Shown here in pieces: positions 23,759 to 33,082 of a stretch of DNA of 37,395 nt; the stretch's first letter is position 1, and each line of letters starts with the position of its first letter. Under the pieces are notes generated by a model. That model saw only the letters and a list, made by a program, of their open reading frames with translations, ran no database searches and was not told the DNA's origin. A program made the position numbers and the translations under genes. Source of the stretch: Nitrosomonadales bacterium (GTDB lineage Bacteria; Pseudomonadota; Gammaproteobacteria; Burkholderiales; Methylophilaceae); assembly GCA_024642775.1 (NCBI GenBank), contig JAHEAL010000011.1:1-37395 (forward strand), given 5' to 3'.

Positions 23759-25336
23759 TCAGGTTGGTTTTAGATCAAAGGCGATACAAATTCTTTCTTC
23801 ATTTGAGCTAAAAGGAATAGTTCGATGAAAAACGGAAGATGGGAAAAAAATTACATCACCTTCGTTAGGTAAAATTGTTTTAACTGGAAAATTATTATGC
23901 TGCTTAGGGTAGCCATCTCCATCTGTACTCAATTCAATCGCCCCTTCCTCATTGTTATTTCTTATTTTAGGAATTTTTAAATACACCGCTCCACTAATCC
24001 AGCCGTCTTCATGAATATGTGATTTAAGGTGTCCGCCCGATTTCATTCTAACGAACCAAGAGCTGCTAAAAGAAATATTTTTAGGAAAAAGTTTTACAAA
24101 ATCACAATTGTTATTCTTATGAAATTCATAGAAATTCTTAATTAATATTTTTAGTGCCTCTGACAGCTTCAAGAAAGATTGTTCTTTTCTTTGAAATAAA
24201 TTTCCTGAAGATTGAATCCCATTAATTAATCGACTTTGCTGCCGATCAGAAATTTCGGCTGCATTAATATCTGATAAAAGCTCATGGATTAATTGTCCAT
24301 TGTTTATTTTTAACTCCGGAACCTCAACATGCATTACAAAATCGAGTGGATTTGGACAAAAGTTGTACATGTCAGGTTTGTTAAAATTTTTTGAATAATG
24401 TAATGAAAGTGTTGATAATAACGGTGACGAGTGTATTTTCCCAATCGCTTTTTTTAAATACTTTTCAAACTCTTTAAACTCCTCTAATTTATATAAGCAA
24501 TATAAGGCTCTTGACTCAGAATCATATAACTTTGCTTTTTTAAAATGTGGAATAGCCTCTTTTAGCAAATGATTATCATAATAAAAAATTGCAAGCTGAT
24601 AGTTAGCCTTCTCATGCAATGGATCTATTTCAACTGCTTTTTCTAAAAATTGACGGGCCTTAGCAACTTCACCGTCATGCCACAACGCGTCACCTATATC
24701 TGAAAAAAATTCTGGGTTTTTAGGCTCCATGGAAATTGCTTTTTCATATTCAGCTATTGAGGCTTTTAACAGCCCTTTATTTCGAAGAGCACCCGCTAAG
24801 TTAAAGTGTGTTCTTGCATTAGAGCTGATTGTCAACGACTTTTCATAAACTTGAATAGCCTTTTCCAAGTCTCCTATTTGCTGATAAACAGACCCGATAT
24901 TATTTAGAACTTCATAAAATCCCGGCTGAAGATTAATTGCTTTTTGATATTCAACAAGAGCTTCCTCAAATTTTCCCAGATGCTGGAATAAGATGCCTTT
25001 ATTAAAAAAAACTTCAACAAAATCAGATTTTAGATTTAATGCCTTATCGTAATTCTTAAGTGCTCCTTCAAAATCATTTAAATTAAATTTTATAGCGCCA
25101 AGATTAAATAATATTTCCGGTACTTGATTATTAATCTCTACAGCTCTCTCATATGAACTCTGTGCATCAACAAGGTTATTTAATTGCTCATGAGATGCGC
25201 CCAGAATATTCCAGAGAAAAATTTCATTTGGTAAATCTTTCAATAGTGACTTAGATCTCTTGATTACTTCTTGATACTTTCCACTTTGGTGAAGAGAAAT
25301 AATATTTTCGATATCTTGTTGAGTTAAAAATTTCAT
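23759..25336 (-). CDS. TPR-repeat protein with C-terminal 2OG-Fe(II) oxygenase-like domain
   Basis: This 525-residue protein has about eight tetratricopeptide repeats (residues 7 to about 285), with the usual pattern such as FNLGAIKFNLNDFEGALKNY and NNIGSVYQQIGDLEKAIQVY. A linker is followed by a C-terminal double-stranded beta-helix domain like the 2OG-FeII_Oxy_5 family. Iron ligands are readable: His442 and Asp444 in the HxD of SHIHEDGWISG, and distal His504 in PSSVFHRTIPF; Arg516 could bind 2-oxoglutarate. GAVYL and GDVIFFPS also match. Such proteins may hydroxylate a protein or small molecule bound by the TPR; the substrate is unknown. There is no signal peptide, so it is presumably cytoplasmic. 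It is a single gene, divergent from the antiporter gene. Confidence 0.85.
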   Translation of the reverse strand: MKFLTQQDIENIISLHQSGKYQEVIKRSKSLLKDLPNEIFLWNILGASHEQLNNLVDAQSSYERAVEINNQVPEILFNLGAIKFNLNDFEGALKNYDKALNLKSDFVEVFFNKGILFQHLGKFEEALVEYQKAINLQPGFYEVLNNIGSVYQQIGDLEKAIQVYEKSLTISSNARTHFNLAGALRNKGLLKASIAEYEKAISMEPKNPEFFSDIGDALWHDGEVAKARQFLEKAVEIDPLHEKANYQLAIFYYDNHLLKEAIPHFKKAKLYDSESRALYCLYKLEEFKEFEKYLKKAIGKIHSSPLLSTLSLHYSKNFNKPDMYNFCPNPLDFVMHVEVPELKINNGQLIHELLSDINAAEISDRQQSRLINGIQSSGNLFQRKEQSFLKLSEALKILIKNFYEFHKNNNCDFVKLFPKNISFSSSWFVRMKSGGHLKSHIHEDGWISGAVYLKIPKIRNNNEEGAIELSTDGDGYPKQHNNFPVKTILPNEGDVIFFPSSVFHRTIPFSSNEERICIAFDLKPT

Positions 25337-25472
25337 TAATTTTAGTTAAATTGAATAATTTGTTTATTAATTAATGATAATTATAACTTAACAAGATATT
25401 TTTTAATTTTACATAAACTAAAATAATGTCATGATAAAATCAATTCAAGATTAATTATAAAAAAAATACACA

Positions 25473-26729
25473 ATGGATCATGTTTCAACAATAAATATCA
25501 TTGGCACAATACTATTTGCAATAGCAATTCTTCATACATTTTCGACAAAATATTTTGAACATCTTGCTCACATCCATAAGCAATTTTCTGGATTACTCCA
25601 TTTGCTAGGTGAAGTTGAAATTGTTTTTGGTTTTTGGGCAATGGTTTTGGTTATTTTTATGTTCATGTTTGAAGGTAAATCATTTGCGGTAGATTATGTT
25701 GATTCCAGAAATTTTACGGAACCAATGTTTGTTTTTGTGATTATGGTCATAGCTGCTACAAAACCTATTCTTCAATTTTCTGAAAAACTTGTAATTTTTT
25801 TAAGCCGACTATTACCTCTAAAAATTGAAATTAGTATGTTTTTTATTTTATTGAGCATTGTGCCTCTTTTAGGCTCATTCATTACTGAACCAGCTGCAAT
25901 GACCTTAGCTGCTTTGCTTCTAAGCAGGATCTATTTTAAAGAAAAGCTAACAAGTCGATTTAAATACTTAGCTCTAGGTGTTTTATTTGTCAATATTTCT
26001 ATTGGTGGGACACTTACTCCTTATGCTGCACCTCCAGTTTTAATGGTTGCAGGGACTTGGAATTGGGATATTATTTTTATGTTGGAAAATTTTGGATGGC
26101 GATCAGCTATCGCAGTTTTTATTAATGCAATCATAATTACTGTTGTATTTCGTAGCCAGCTTGATGCAATAAAATTTAAAAACCTAAGTGAAGATTTTGT
26201 CCCTTTTTCACTTACTTTTATTCATTTGTTATTTTTACTCGGGGTTGTAATTTTCGCACACCATCCAGCAATATTTATGTCACTATTTTTATTTTTTCTT
26301 GGGTTAACGACTGCATACAAGCACTTTCAATCGGAACTAATATTAAAAGAAGCCCTTTTAGTTGCCTTCTTTCTTGCCGGCTTGGTAGTCATTGGCGGGG
26401 TTCAACAGTGGTGGCTCCAGCCTGTATTGGTTTCCATGAGTGATAATGCTGTTTATTTCGGCGCGACAATTCTTACAGCATTTACTGATAATGCTGCATT
26501 AACTTATCTTGGTTCATTAGTTGAGGGGTTAAGTGAGCCTTTTAAAGTTTCACTTGTAGCTGGTGCAGTAACTGGTGGTGGTTTAACTGTTATCGCTAAT
26601 GCTCCAAATCCAGCAGGCATTAGCATACTTAAAAAACATTTTGAAGAGTCCTCTATAAGCCCTTTGGGACTTCTATTGGGTGCTATCCCTCCAACGATAG
26701 TTGCTATTATTTTATTTAGACTATTTTGA
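25473..26729 (+). CDS. Putative Na+/H+ antiporter (Na_H_antiport_3-like)
   Basis: This 418-residue membrane protein has about eleven hydrophobic segments. It matches the 'putative Na+/H+ antiporter' family related to the ion transporter superfamily: MFFILLSIVPLLGSFITEPAAMTLAALLLS, SIGGTLTPYAAPPVLMVAG and the inverted-repeat counterpart TAFTDNAALTYLGSLV with GGGLTVIANAPNPAGISIL. The paired helix breaks rich in Gly, Pro, Asp and Asn are typical of the NhaD/ArsB/CitM fold. Transport of Na+ against H+ is a family-level guess and the true substrate is untested. The RodZ-like gene begins 15 bp downstream, so the two may be cotranscribed. Confidence 0.8.
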   Translation: MDHVSTINIIGTILFAIAILHTFSTKYFEHLAHIHKQFSGLLHLLGEVEIVFGFWAMVLVIFMFMFEGKSFAVDYVDSRNFTEPMFVFVIMVIAATKPILQFSEKLVIFLSRLLPLKIEISMFFILLSIVPLLGSFITEPAAMTLAALLLSRIYFKEKLTSRFKYLALGVLFVNISIGGTLTPYAAPPVLMVAGTWNWDIIFMLENFGWRSAIAVFINAIIITVVFRSQLDAIKFKNLSEDFVPFSLTFIHLLFLLGVVIFAHHPAIFMSLFLFFLGLTTAYKHFQSELILKEALLVAFFLAGLVVIGGVQQWWLQPVLVSMSDNAVYFGATILTAFTDNAALTYLGSLVEGLSEPFKVSLVAGAVTGGGLTVIANAPNPAGISILKKHFEESSISPLGLLLGAIPPTIVAIILFRLF

Positions 26730-26744
26730 TGACTAACACTAACT

Positions 26745-27635
26745 ATGATTATTGATTTTGAAAAAATTAAAGCAGCTCGTTTAAAATCTAAATTAAGCAT
26801 TGAAGTCGTTGCCTCCAACTGCAGCCTGTCTGTGCAACAAATTAAATCGATTGAAGAAAACAAGGGTGATGGTTTTTTTAATGATCACTTTAAAAAAATT
26901 GCTACTAAAAAATATATTGCTTTTCTCAATCTTTCTGAAGATGAAATTTTTCATATCAACAAGAAGGATGAATTGCTTGAACAACCTATCGAAAATGAAC
27001 CGTCTGTTGGTTCCGATCATGCCATCAAACCATCATTAAAATTTTTCATACCTAAATACATTAATTACACAATAATATTGGCTTTACTTTTTACTTTATT
27101 TTTAATTATCTTCAAAAAAACTGAAGATGATGTTTCTGAAAATATTATTGATAATGAGCTTTTACCTGAAATTCAAGAAGAGTCCATTCCAAAATTAGAG
27201 TCAGAGATACCCTTAGATATAATCTCAAATAATCAGGAAAACAAGGAATCCCCGAACTCGAATACATCCGCCGATATTAACGAAGGAACTATGACTCAGT
27301 TAAGTGATTCATGCGAATCTATTTTTAATCAAAATGAAAATAAGATATCGAATTATCAAACTCGACGAGTTCCTGAGAAGCCGAATAATTATATTCATTT
27401 AACTAGCACATCAAAACAAACTATTTGTATAAAAAGTCAAAATAAAGATGTGAAAGAGTATGAAATTGATGGATCTAATCCTTTAACTTTTAGAGGCTCT
27501 CCACCCTTCTTAATCTACCTTAATCCCATTTTAACTGAAATATTTTTCCAGGGCTGGAAGATTCCTCTAGATAATAATTTTAACTTATACCAAATCACCT
27601 CTTACCAAGATCCAACATTATCCAACTTCCAATAG
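26745..27635 (+). CDS. RodZ-like protein (HTH, one membrane helix, DUF4115)
   Basis: This 296-residue protein shows the RodZ plan: a cytoplasmic N-terminal helix-turn-helix domain (about 5-70; IKAARLKSKLSIEVVASNCSL, VQQIKSIEENKG), a basic stretch, one membrane helix (about 104-121, INYTIILALLFTLFLIIF), a Glu/Asn-rich periplasmic linker, and a C-terminal domain like DUF4115 (IHLTSTSKQTICIKS, then FRGSPPFLIYLNPILTEIFFQGW). RodZ links MreB to the peptidoglycan machinery and helps keep rod shape. The usual neighbour ispG is absent. The start is ATG 26745. The 3' end overlaps the convergent umuC gene by 18 bp. Confidence 0.78.
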   Translation: MIIDFEKIKAARLKSKLSIEVVASNCSLSVQQIKSIEENKGDGFFNDHFKKIATKKYIAFLNLSEDEIFHINKKDELLEQPIENEPSVGSDHAIKPSLKFFIPKYINYTIILALLFTLFLIIFKKTEDDVSENIIDNELLPEIQEESIPKLESEIPLDIISNNQENKESPNSNTSADINEGTMTQLSDSCESIFNQNENKISNYQTRRVPEKPNNYIHLTSTSKQTICIKSQNKDVKEYEIDGSNPLTFRGSPPFLIYLNPILTEIFFQGWKIPLDNNFNLYQITSYQDPTLSNFQ

Positions 27636-28862
27636 TTCATTCCATGACGTGGTGTATCGCTTGCTCTTATTAAGCTGCTTCATTCCCCATAAAGGATTTT
27701 TATTCTGCCATCCACTTACAATCATATCTTTAGCATATTTCCTATTAATAGCATCTAATGTATCAATAAGTTTAGATTCAGCCACCTCTTTGCTGTAATC
27801 ATAATTTACTCCAAAACTTTCTTTTAAGTTACCTAAAATAATTCCTGCTTTGTGGTAATCAATATCATTTTTATAAATTTTTTTAAGTCCTTCAATCACC
27901 AGCCTATTCAAAATACGACTGTCATTAGTGTAATACTCACATCGCATAGTAATTGAATTCTCAATTAATCTTTTTTCTGCAAATCGATTATTACGAATAA
28001 ATATAAATACCTGATTGGTTTGTAGGCCTTGGGTTCTGAGTTTTAATGAGGCTTTTTGAACAAATGTTATTAATGCATCCGCCATGCTTTTAAAGTCTCT
28101 AATTTTTTGACCGAAACTTCTGGAACAAATAATCTGTTTTTGAGGTAGTTTTTTGGATGTTACCGGATAACACGAAACTCCGTTCAACTCATAGACCATG
28201 CGCTCAATATTTATACCAAACAGCTGCTTGATCCATTTTGGGTTTGCTAACTTTAGTTCCCAAATCGAATAAATTCCTAGTTCATTAATTTTCTTGGTAA
28301 GGCGACCACCGACTCCCCAAAGATTTGAAATTGATGTTTCAATCATGATTTGTTCTAAGTCTTTCCTGTACGGACCCTCAAAGCTGACTACCCCTTCATA
28401 AACGTTGTATTTTTTCGCAATATAATTTGCCAGTTTAGCTAAAGTTTTTGTCTTACCGATACCTACACAAACAGGCAGGCCTAAATTTTTAAAAACTTCA
28501 TAACGAATTGAATAACCATAATCTAAATATTCTTGCTGATTAAGCTTTAGGAAACACTCATCTATAGAATAAACTTCTTGATCAACGCTATATTGATTGA
28601 GAAAATTCATTACACGGCCGCTTAGGTCAGCATACAATGGGTAATTTGAAGAATAAACAGTTACATTATGCTCAGTGATTAATTTTTTCGCTTTAAAAAA
28701 TGGCATCCCCATTTTAATGCCAATCTTTTTAGCCTCATCGCTTCTGGAGATAATGCATCCATCATTATTACTTAAAACAACGACAGGTTTATTTTGAATA
28801 CGCTTATTAAATAATCGTTCGCAACTGACATAGAAGTTGTTAACATCAACTAACGCAATCAT
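27618..28862 (-). CDS. umuC: DNA polymerase V catalytic subunit UmuC (Y family)
   Basis: This 414-residue error-prone translesion polymerase is made active by cleaved UmuD'. The catalytic acidic residues are visible: Asp6 in MIALVDVNNFYVSCERLF, and Asp101-Glu102 in YSIDECFL. SNNDGCIISRSDEAKKIGIKMG is the usual fingers region. The helix-hairpin-helix thumb has CVGIGKTKTLAKLANYIAK and SNLWGVGGRL. The C-terminal part contains RSFGQ and a QLN near the end, at about the position of the beta-clamp binding motif of E. coli UmuC. Its ATG at 28862 overlaps the umuD stop by 4 bp, so the pair is translationally coupled. The 3' end overlaps the convergent RodZ-like gene. Confidence 0.96.
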   Translation of the reverse strand: MIALVDVNNFYVSCERLFNKRIQNKPVVVLSNNDGCIISRSDEAKKIGIKMGMPFFKAKKLITEHNVTVYSSNYPLYADLSGRVMNFLNQYSVDQEVYSIDECFLKLNQQEYLDYGYSIRYEVFKNLGLPVCVGIGKTKTLAKLANYIAKKYNVYEGVVSFEGPYRKDLEQIMIETSISNLWGVGGRLTKKINELGIYSIWELKLANPKWIKQLFGINIERMVYELNGVSCYPVTSKKLPQKQIICSRSFGQKIRDFKSMADALITFVQKASLKLRTQGLQTNQVFIFIRNNRFAEKRLIENSITMRCEYYTNDSRILNRLVIEGLKKIYKNDIDYHKAGIILGNLKESFGVNYDYSKEVAESKLIDTLDAINRKYAKDMIVSGWQNKNPLWGMKQLNKSKRYTTSWNELLEVG

Positions 28863-29446
28863 GTTTTGAATTTTCTAACAGACCCTGTAACCACTCCCCA
28901 TATTTCAAACTGACTTCCGGGGTTAATGTGAATTGGCTTAAATTCTTTATTAGCAGCCATTAGATAAGGGCCATCCATGTTCTTAGCTAGCACCTTAACT
29001 GTAAATTCTCCGTCTATTGATGCCAATACGATATCGTTAATAGCAGCTACTTTTGATCGATCGACAATAACAATATCGTTATCGAGTATTCCAGCATCGA
29101 TCATGGATTCACCTTTGATCCTGACAAAAAAAGTTGTCTCGCTTTGGTCTACTAAATACTCATTCAAATCTAATTTTTTTTCCGAATAATCATCAGCAGG
29201 AGATGGAAATCCAGCAGGTACTTTATGGCTAAATAACGTTATGGGATTAGTTACTGGAAAATTATCAGGCAGAAAAAAATCTCTCACATTAAAATTTTTT
29301 TTATCCTGCAACAAATAATTTTTAACTTCGTCCACTCGACTTTTGGGAACTCTTAACACTTTCGTCTGCTCGGAATAGAGACCCGTCCCTTTTTTTCTTC
29401 CAGAGCCATTTCTGTAACCACCATGTTTTATTTTTTTATTATCCAT
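28859..29446 (-). CDS. umuD: UmuD with basic N-terminal extension (LexA-like autopeptidase)
   Basis: This is a 195-residue UmuD, about 55 longer than E. coli UmuD (139). Residues from about 72 on match UmuD: the cleavage site A78-G79 in KVPAGFPSPADDY, catalytic Ser114 in KGESMIDAGI, and Lys151 in DGEFTVKVL. The added N-terminal part (about 1-60) is basic: KHGGYRNGSGRKKGTG, then TKVLRVPKSRVDEVKNYLL, which could form a strand and helix of a DNA-binding unit. After damage, RecA would trigger self-cleavage, giving UmuD' for polymerase V and also separating the N-terminal part. A 29-bp palindrome touches the start codon, suggesting that the extended form represses its own gene. It is coupled to umuC. 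Confidence 0.94.
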   Translation of the reverse strand: MDNKKIKHGGYRNGSGRKKGTGLYSEQTKVLRVPKSRVDEVKNYLLQDKKNFNVRDFFLPDNFPVTNPITLFSHKVPAGFPSPADDYSEKKLDLNEYLVDQSETTFFVRIKGESMIDAGILDNDIVIVDRSKVAAINDIVLASIDGEFTVKVLAKNMDGPYLMAANKEFKPIHINPGSQFEIWGVVTGSVRKFKT

Positions 29447-29474
29447 TTTTGATTAATGTTACATTAATCAAAAA
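29446..29474. promoter_or_regulatory. 29-bp palindromic operator at the umuD start (UmuDAb-box-like)
   Basis: The arms TTTTTGATTAATGT (29446-29459) and ACATTAATCAAAAA (29461-29474) are perfect inverted repeats around a single central T. The first base is the A of the umuD ATG read on the minus strand. A minus-strand TATAAT (29507-29502) lies upstream, so a bound repressor would sit between the promoter and the start codon. The core ATGTTACAT flanked by TTGA/TCAA resembles the published Acinetobacter UmuDAb site (TTGAAAATGT and its mirror image). It does not match the usual betaproteobacterial LexA box CTGT-N8-ACAG. Confidence 0.7.
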
Positions 29475-29651
29475 AAATTAAAAGTTGTTTTTTACAAAAA
29501 AATTATAAAATTAGGGTTGACAACTTTATTCAATAGGGGCAAAGTAAGTTCAAGCGCCCGAGATAGCAGTATTTTAGGGACATTTGAGCTGATATTTTTA
29601 CAGTGTATTAGCTTTAGTAATTTATTCAATTAATACATATGGAGGATTCAA

Positions 29652-29924
29652 ATGAATAAAGGCGAACTTATAGATGCAATTGCAGGTGCAACAGGCTCAA
29701 CAAAAGCTGATGCAGGTCGTGCTCTAGACGCTACAATTGAGAGCATTACAAAAGCTCTTAAAAAAGGAGATACAGTAACATTGATTGGTTTTGGTACTTT
29801 TAAAGTAACAAAGAGAGCAGCGCGTACAGGACGTAACCCGCAAACTGGTGCAGAACTAAAAATACCAGCACGTAAAGTTCCATCATTCAAAGCAGGCGCA
29901 GGTCTTAAGTCAGCAGTTAACTAA
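29652..29924 (+). CDS. hupB: Nucleoid protein HU-beta
   Basis: This 90-residue HU protein is full length: [20 protein letters not shown], the GFGTFKV turn, the [12 protein letters not shown] beta-arm with the DNA-intercalating Pro, and the [18 protein letters not shown] end. HU bends and compacts DNA. It has the strongest ribosome site seen in the window, GGAGG at 29641-29645, 6 bp before ATG 29652, and is followed by a strong terminator, so high expression is expected. The 205-bp space to the divergent umuD holds a TTGACA at 29517-29522 but no good -10 at the right distance. The gene is monocistronic. Confidence 0.97.
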   Translation: MNKGELIDAIAGATGSTKADAGRALDATIESITKALKKGDTVTLIGFGTFKVTKRAARTGRNPQTGAELKIPARKVPSFKAGAGLKSAVN

Positions 29925-29941
29925 AATACCGCATACAAGTT

Positions 29942-29976
29942 TCAAAAAAAACCCAGCATATGCTGGGTTTTTTTTG
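29942..29976. terminator. Bidirectional intrinsic terminator between hupB and the efflux operon
   Basis: The palindrome CCCAGCATATGCTGGG is flanked by eight A on the left and eight T on the right. It lies 17 bp after the hupB stop and 10 bp after the end of the convergent RND pump gene, so it can end transcription from both sides. Confidence 0.92.
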
Positions 29977-29986
29977 AACAATATAT

Positions 29987-32900
29987 TTACTTTATATTTT
30001 TTGTAAATAATTTATAAAGCACAGGCAGCACAAGCAAAGTAAGGGATGTGGATGTAATTAACCCGCCAATAACAACAATCGCCAATGGTTTCTGAACTTC
30101 AGAACCTGGGCCAGTGGCAAACAAGAAAGGAACTAAGGCTAACATCGCAACCGAAGCTGTCATCAATACGGGTCTTAATCTTTGTTTACATCCTTCAATA
30201 ATTGCAGCATCAGATTTAAACCCATTCTTACTGAGTCCCTGAATGCATGAGATTAATACCACGCCATTTAATACCGCTATACCAGCCAGGGTAATAAATC
30301 CAACAGATGCTGGGACAGAAAGGTATTCACCTGTTATAGCTAATCCAAAAATTCCTCCAATACTCGCAAAGGGGAGTACAGTAATAATCAGCGTTGCAAA
30401 ACGAACAGAGTTAAATAATAGGAATAGTAAGAAAAAAATGCCGGCAATGGTTAACGGGATAATAATAGACAAATGACCAAGGGCTCGAGTCATATTCTCA
30501 AATTGGCCGCCATACTCAATGTAATAGCCATCGGGTAAATCTAGTTTCTGATCAATCGCTTTTTGTAAATCAGCAACCAAACCGCCTAAGTCACGATTCT
30601 GAACATTAATGCCAGTATACACTCGGCGTTTAGCAAATTCACGGCTTATTCGAGCTGGGCCGTCACGAACTTCAATGCTAGCTAGGTCCCCTAGGGATAC
30701 TCGCGAACCGTTAGGAGAGGTTAACATTATGGTTCGAATGACATCCTCATCATCACGATACTTGGCTGGGAAGCGGACAGCTGCCCCGAAATTTCGCTGC
30801 CCCTCATAAATTCTTGTAGCTTCTTTTCCACCAATTGCCATCTCAACTAGATCATTAATCTCTGAGACATTAAAACCATGACGCGCAATAGCATTTCGAT
30901 CCAATACAATATTTAGATACTGCTGACCGGTAATTTTCTCAACTTTAATTCCGGTTGCTCCAGGAATAGTCTTCGCAAGCTCAGCCACTTCGTCAGCCTT
31001 TTTTCGAAGAATACGAATATCATCTCCAAAAATTTTAACAGCCACATCCGCCCTAACTCCAGTAACTAATTCATCAACTCGATCTGATATTGGCTGCATC
31101 ATCATTAAAACCACGCCTGGTAAAAATTTAATCTTTTCTTGAATGGCATCCGAGATATCATCCTGAGTCCACCCATCAGGCCATTCATCTTTTGGTTTAA
31201 GACTTACTAACGGCGTTGATTCATTTTGAGCCTGCGGATCTGCTGGACTTTCACCTCGACCCAGAGCACTAACAACAGACTTGACACCGGGAACTTCCAT
31301 AATAGCCCTCATTGCCTTAAACTCCATGTTAATCGATTCTTCGATCGATATATTAGGTACTCGATCAATGCCTGGAACGATTGATCCCTCTTTCATCTCT
31401 GGTATAAAAGAAGTCCCCAAGAAAGGAATAACTAGGACTGAGGAAATAAATAATCCAACCGCAATAGCGATAACTTTTTTTTCATTAACGAGCACTTTAT
31501 TAAGAAGACTAATGTAAGGTTTTTTTATTTTTTGAATTATTTTTGTATCTTCGCCAGACCCACCATTCAAAAAGAAACTACACAATGCTGGAGATAATGA
31601 GAAAGATAATATTAGAGATATTGTAAGAGCAATAGCAATCGTTAAGGCAAGAGGAGCAAACATTTTTCCTTCCATGCCTTGCATTGTCATTAATGGTAAG
31701 AAAACTAAAATAATTATTCCTACACCAAATAAAACAGGGGTTGCTACTTCTTTACATGCATTAAAAATTAAATTATTTTTCTGTTCATTTTTTTTCTTAT
31801 GCCCTAATCTATGGAAAGTATTTTCAACAATAACCACCGAACCGTCTACCATCAATCCTATTGCAATCGCCAAACCTCCCAGTGACATTAGGTTTGCTGA
31901 AATTCCAAGATAATTCATTACCATAAAAGTTATTAGTGGGGTCAGAACTAGTGTCATTACTACAATCATACTTGATCGGAAGTCGCCAAGAAAAATAAAT
32001 AGGATGGCAATCACCAAAATGATCCCCTCAATTAAAACCTTAACCACAGTTTTAATTGCTGAATTGACCAGCTCACTTCGATCGTAGTAAGGGGCAATCT
32101 TTAGTCCTCCTGGAAGCAATTCTTTGTCATTGATTTCTTGAACGCGTGCTTTAATATTTTGAACCACCTCTCTTGCATTCCCACCTCTTAACATCATTAC
32201 TACCCCGCCGACTGCTTCACTGACACCATTCTTAATTACTGCACCCACTCTTACCTCATAACCAATTTTAACTTCACCGATATCTCTCATATAAACTGGA
32301 ATACCATCAGCCTCCCTTAGGACAATATTCTCTATATCAGAAATATTTTGAATCAACCCCTCACCACGAATAAGAAATTGCTGAGCACCTTTTGGCAATA
32401 CACCGGCACCACTATTTATATTGTTCTTTTCTAAAGCTTCGTAAACACGAGACATTTTTATTTTATAGTGTGCCAACCGATCAGGATTTACTAAAACTTG
32501 ATACTGTTTAACATAGCCACCCTGTGAATTTATTTCAGCCACACCATTAATGTTTCTCAACATAGGTCTTACGACCCAGTCATTAATTGTTCTTCTGTTT
32601 GTTAATTCAGGTATGGTTAGTTGACGGTTCTCCTCCCCAGGAAGCTCCAAGGTATATTGATAGATCTCTCCAAGACCTGTCGAAACTGGTCCAAGAATAG
32701 GAGCTACATCTTTTGGCATTACATCCTGAACTTGCATTAATCGTTCCATTGCCAGCTGGCGTGCAAAATAAACATCCGTCTGATCAGTAAAAACTAATGT
32801 GATTAACGATAATGAATCCTTATTTAAAGATCGCATCTCCACCAATCCTGGTAAACCAGTCATCGCGATTTCAATAGGAACCGTTATAAAACGTTCAACT

Positions 32901-33079
32901 TCCTCTGGAGACTTTCCAGAAGCAACAGTTGCTATTTGAACTTGTATATTAGTTACATCTGGAAATGCGTCTAATGATAATTTTTGGGATGCGAAGAAGC
33001 CTCCAATAATCAGCATGGCTGAAATTACCATGACTATTAATCTTTGATTTAGTGACCCTCTAATAAATGATTCAATCAT
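29987..33079 (-). CDS. czcA: Heavy-metal efflux RND pump, CusA/CzcA family
   Basis: This 1030-residue inner membrane pump of the HME-RND family exports metal ions by proton exchange. It has two sets of six helices and two large periplasmic loops. Family blocks include LDAFPDVTNIQVQIAT, SPEEVERFITVPIE, FARQLAMERL, and AIAIGLMVDGSVVIVEN in the fourth helix. Of the three acidic residues of CzcA (D402, D408, E415) the last two are kept (D412, E419) but the first is Ala406, so it is not a classical Zn/Co/Cd CzcA. Nor is the motif that of Cu/Ag CusA, which has VDAA rather than VDGS. The metal is therefore uncertain. It lies 3 bp after the membrane fusion gene and ends at a shared terminator. Confidence 0.93.
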   Translation of the reverse strand: MIESFIRGSLNQRLIVMVISAMLIIGGFFASQKLSLDAFPDVTNIQVQIATVASGKSPEEVERFITVPIEIAMTGLPGLVEMRSLNKDSLSLITLVFTDQTDVYFARQLAMERLMQVQDVMPKDVAPILGPVSTGLGEIYQYTLELPGEENRQLTIPELTNRRTINDWVVRPMLRNINGVAEINSQGGYVKQYQVLVNPDRLAHYKIKMSRVYEALEKNNINSGAGVLPKGAQQFLIRGEGLIQNISDIENIVLREADGIPVYMRDIGEVKIGYEVRVGAVIKNGVSEAVGGVVMMLRGGNAREVVQNIKARVQEINDKELLPGGLKIAPYYDRSELVNSAIKTVVKVLIEGIILVIAILFIFLGDFRSSMIVVMTLVLTPLITFMVMNYLGISANLMSLGGLAIAIGLMVDGSVVIVENTFHRLGHKKKNEQKNNLIFNACKEVATPVLFGVGIIILVFLPLMTMQGMEGKMFAPLALTIAIALTISLILSFSLSPALCSFFLNGGSGEDTKIIQKIKKPYISLLNKVLVNEKKVIAIAVGLFISSVLVIPFLGTSFIPEMKEGSIVPGIDRVPNISIEESINMEFKAMRAIMEVPGVKSVVSALGRGESPADPQAQNESTPLVSLKPKDEWPDGWTQDDISDAIQEKIKFLPGVVLMMMQPISDRVDELVTGVRADVAVKIFGDDIRILRKKADEVAELAKTIPGATGIKVEKITGQQYLNIVLDRNAIARHGFNVSEINDLVEMAIGGKEATRIYEGQRNFGAAVRFPAKYRDDEDVIRTIMLTSPNGSRVSLGDLASIEVRDGPARISREFAKRRVYTGINVQNRDLGGLVADLQKAIDQKLDLPDGYYIEYGGQFENMTRALGHLSIIIPLTIAGIFFLLFLLFNSVRFATLIITVLPFASIGGIFGLAITGEYLSVPASVGFITLAGIAVLNGVVLISCIQGLSKNGFKSDAAIIEGCKQRLRPVLMTASVAMLALVPFLFATGPGSEVQKPLAIVVIGGLITSTSLTLLVLPVLYKLFTKNIK

Positions 33080-33082
33080 GTC

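Noticed and set aside
26793-27039. Open frames on both strands within the RodZ-like gene
   Set aside because: They have no family features or start signals, and the RodZ-like frame has a clear domain order.
29648-29890. Open frame on the minus strand opposite hupB
   Set aside because: hupB is certain by sequence, and this frame has no start signal or recognisable features.
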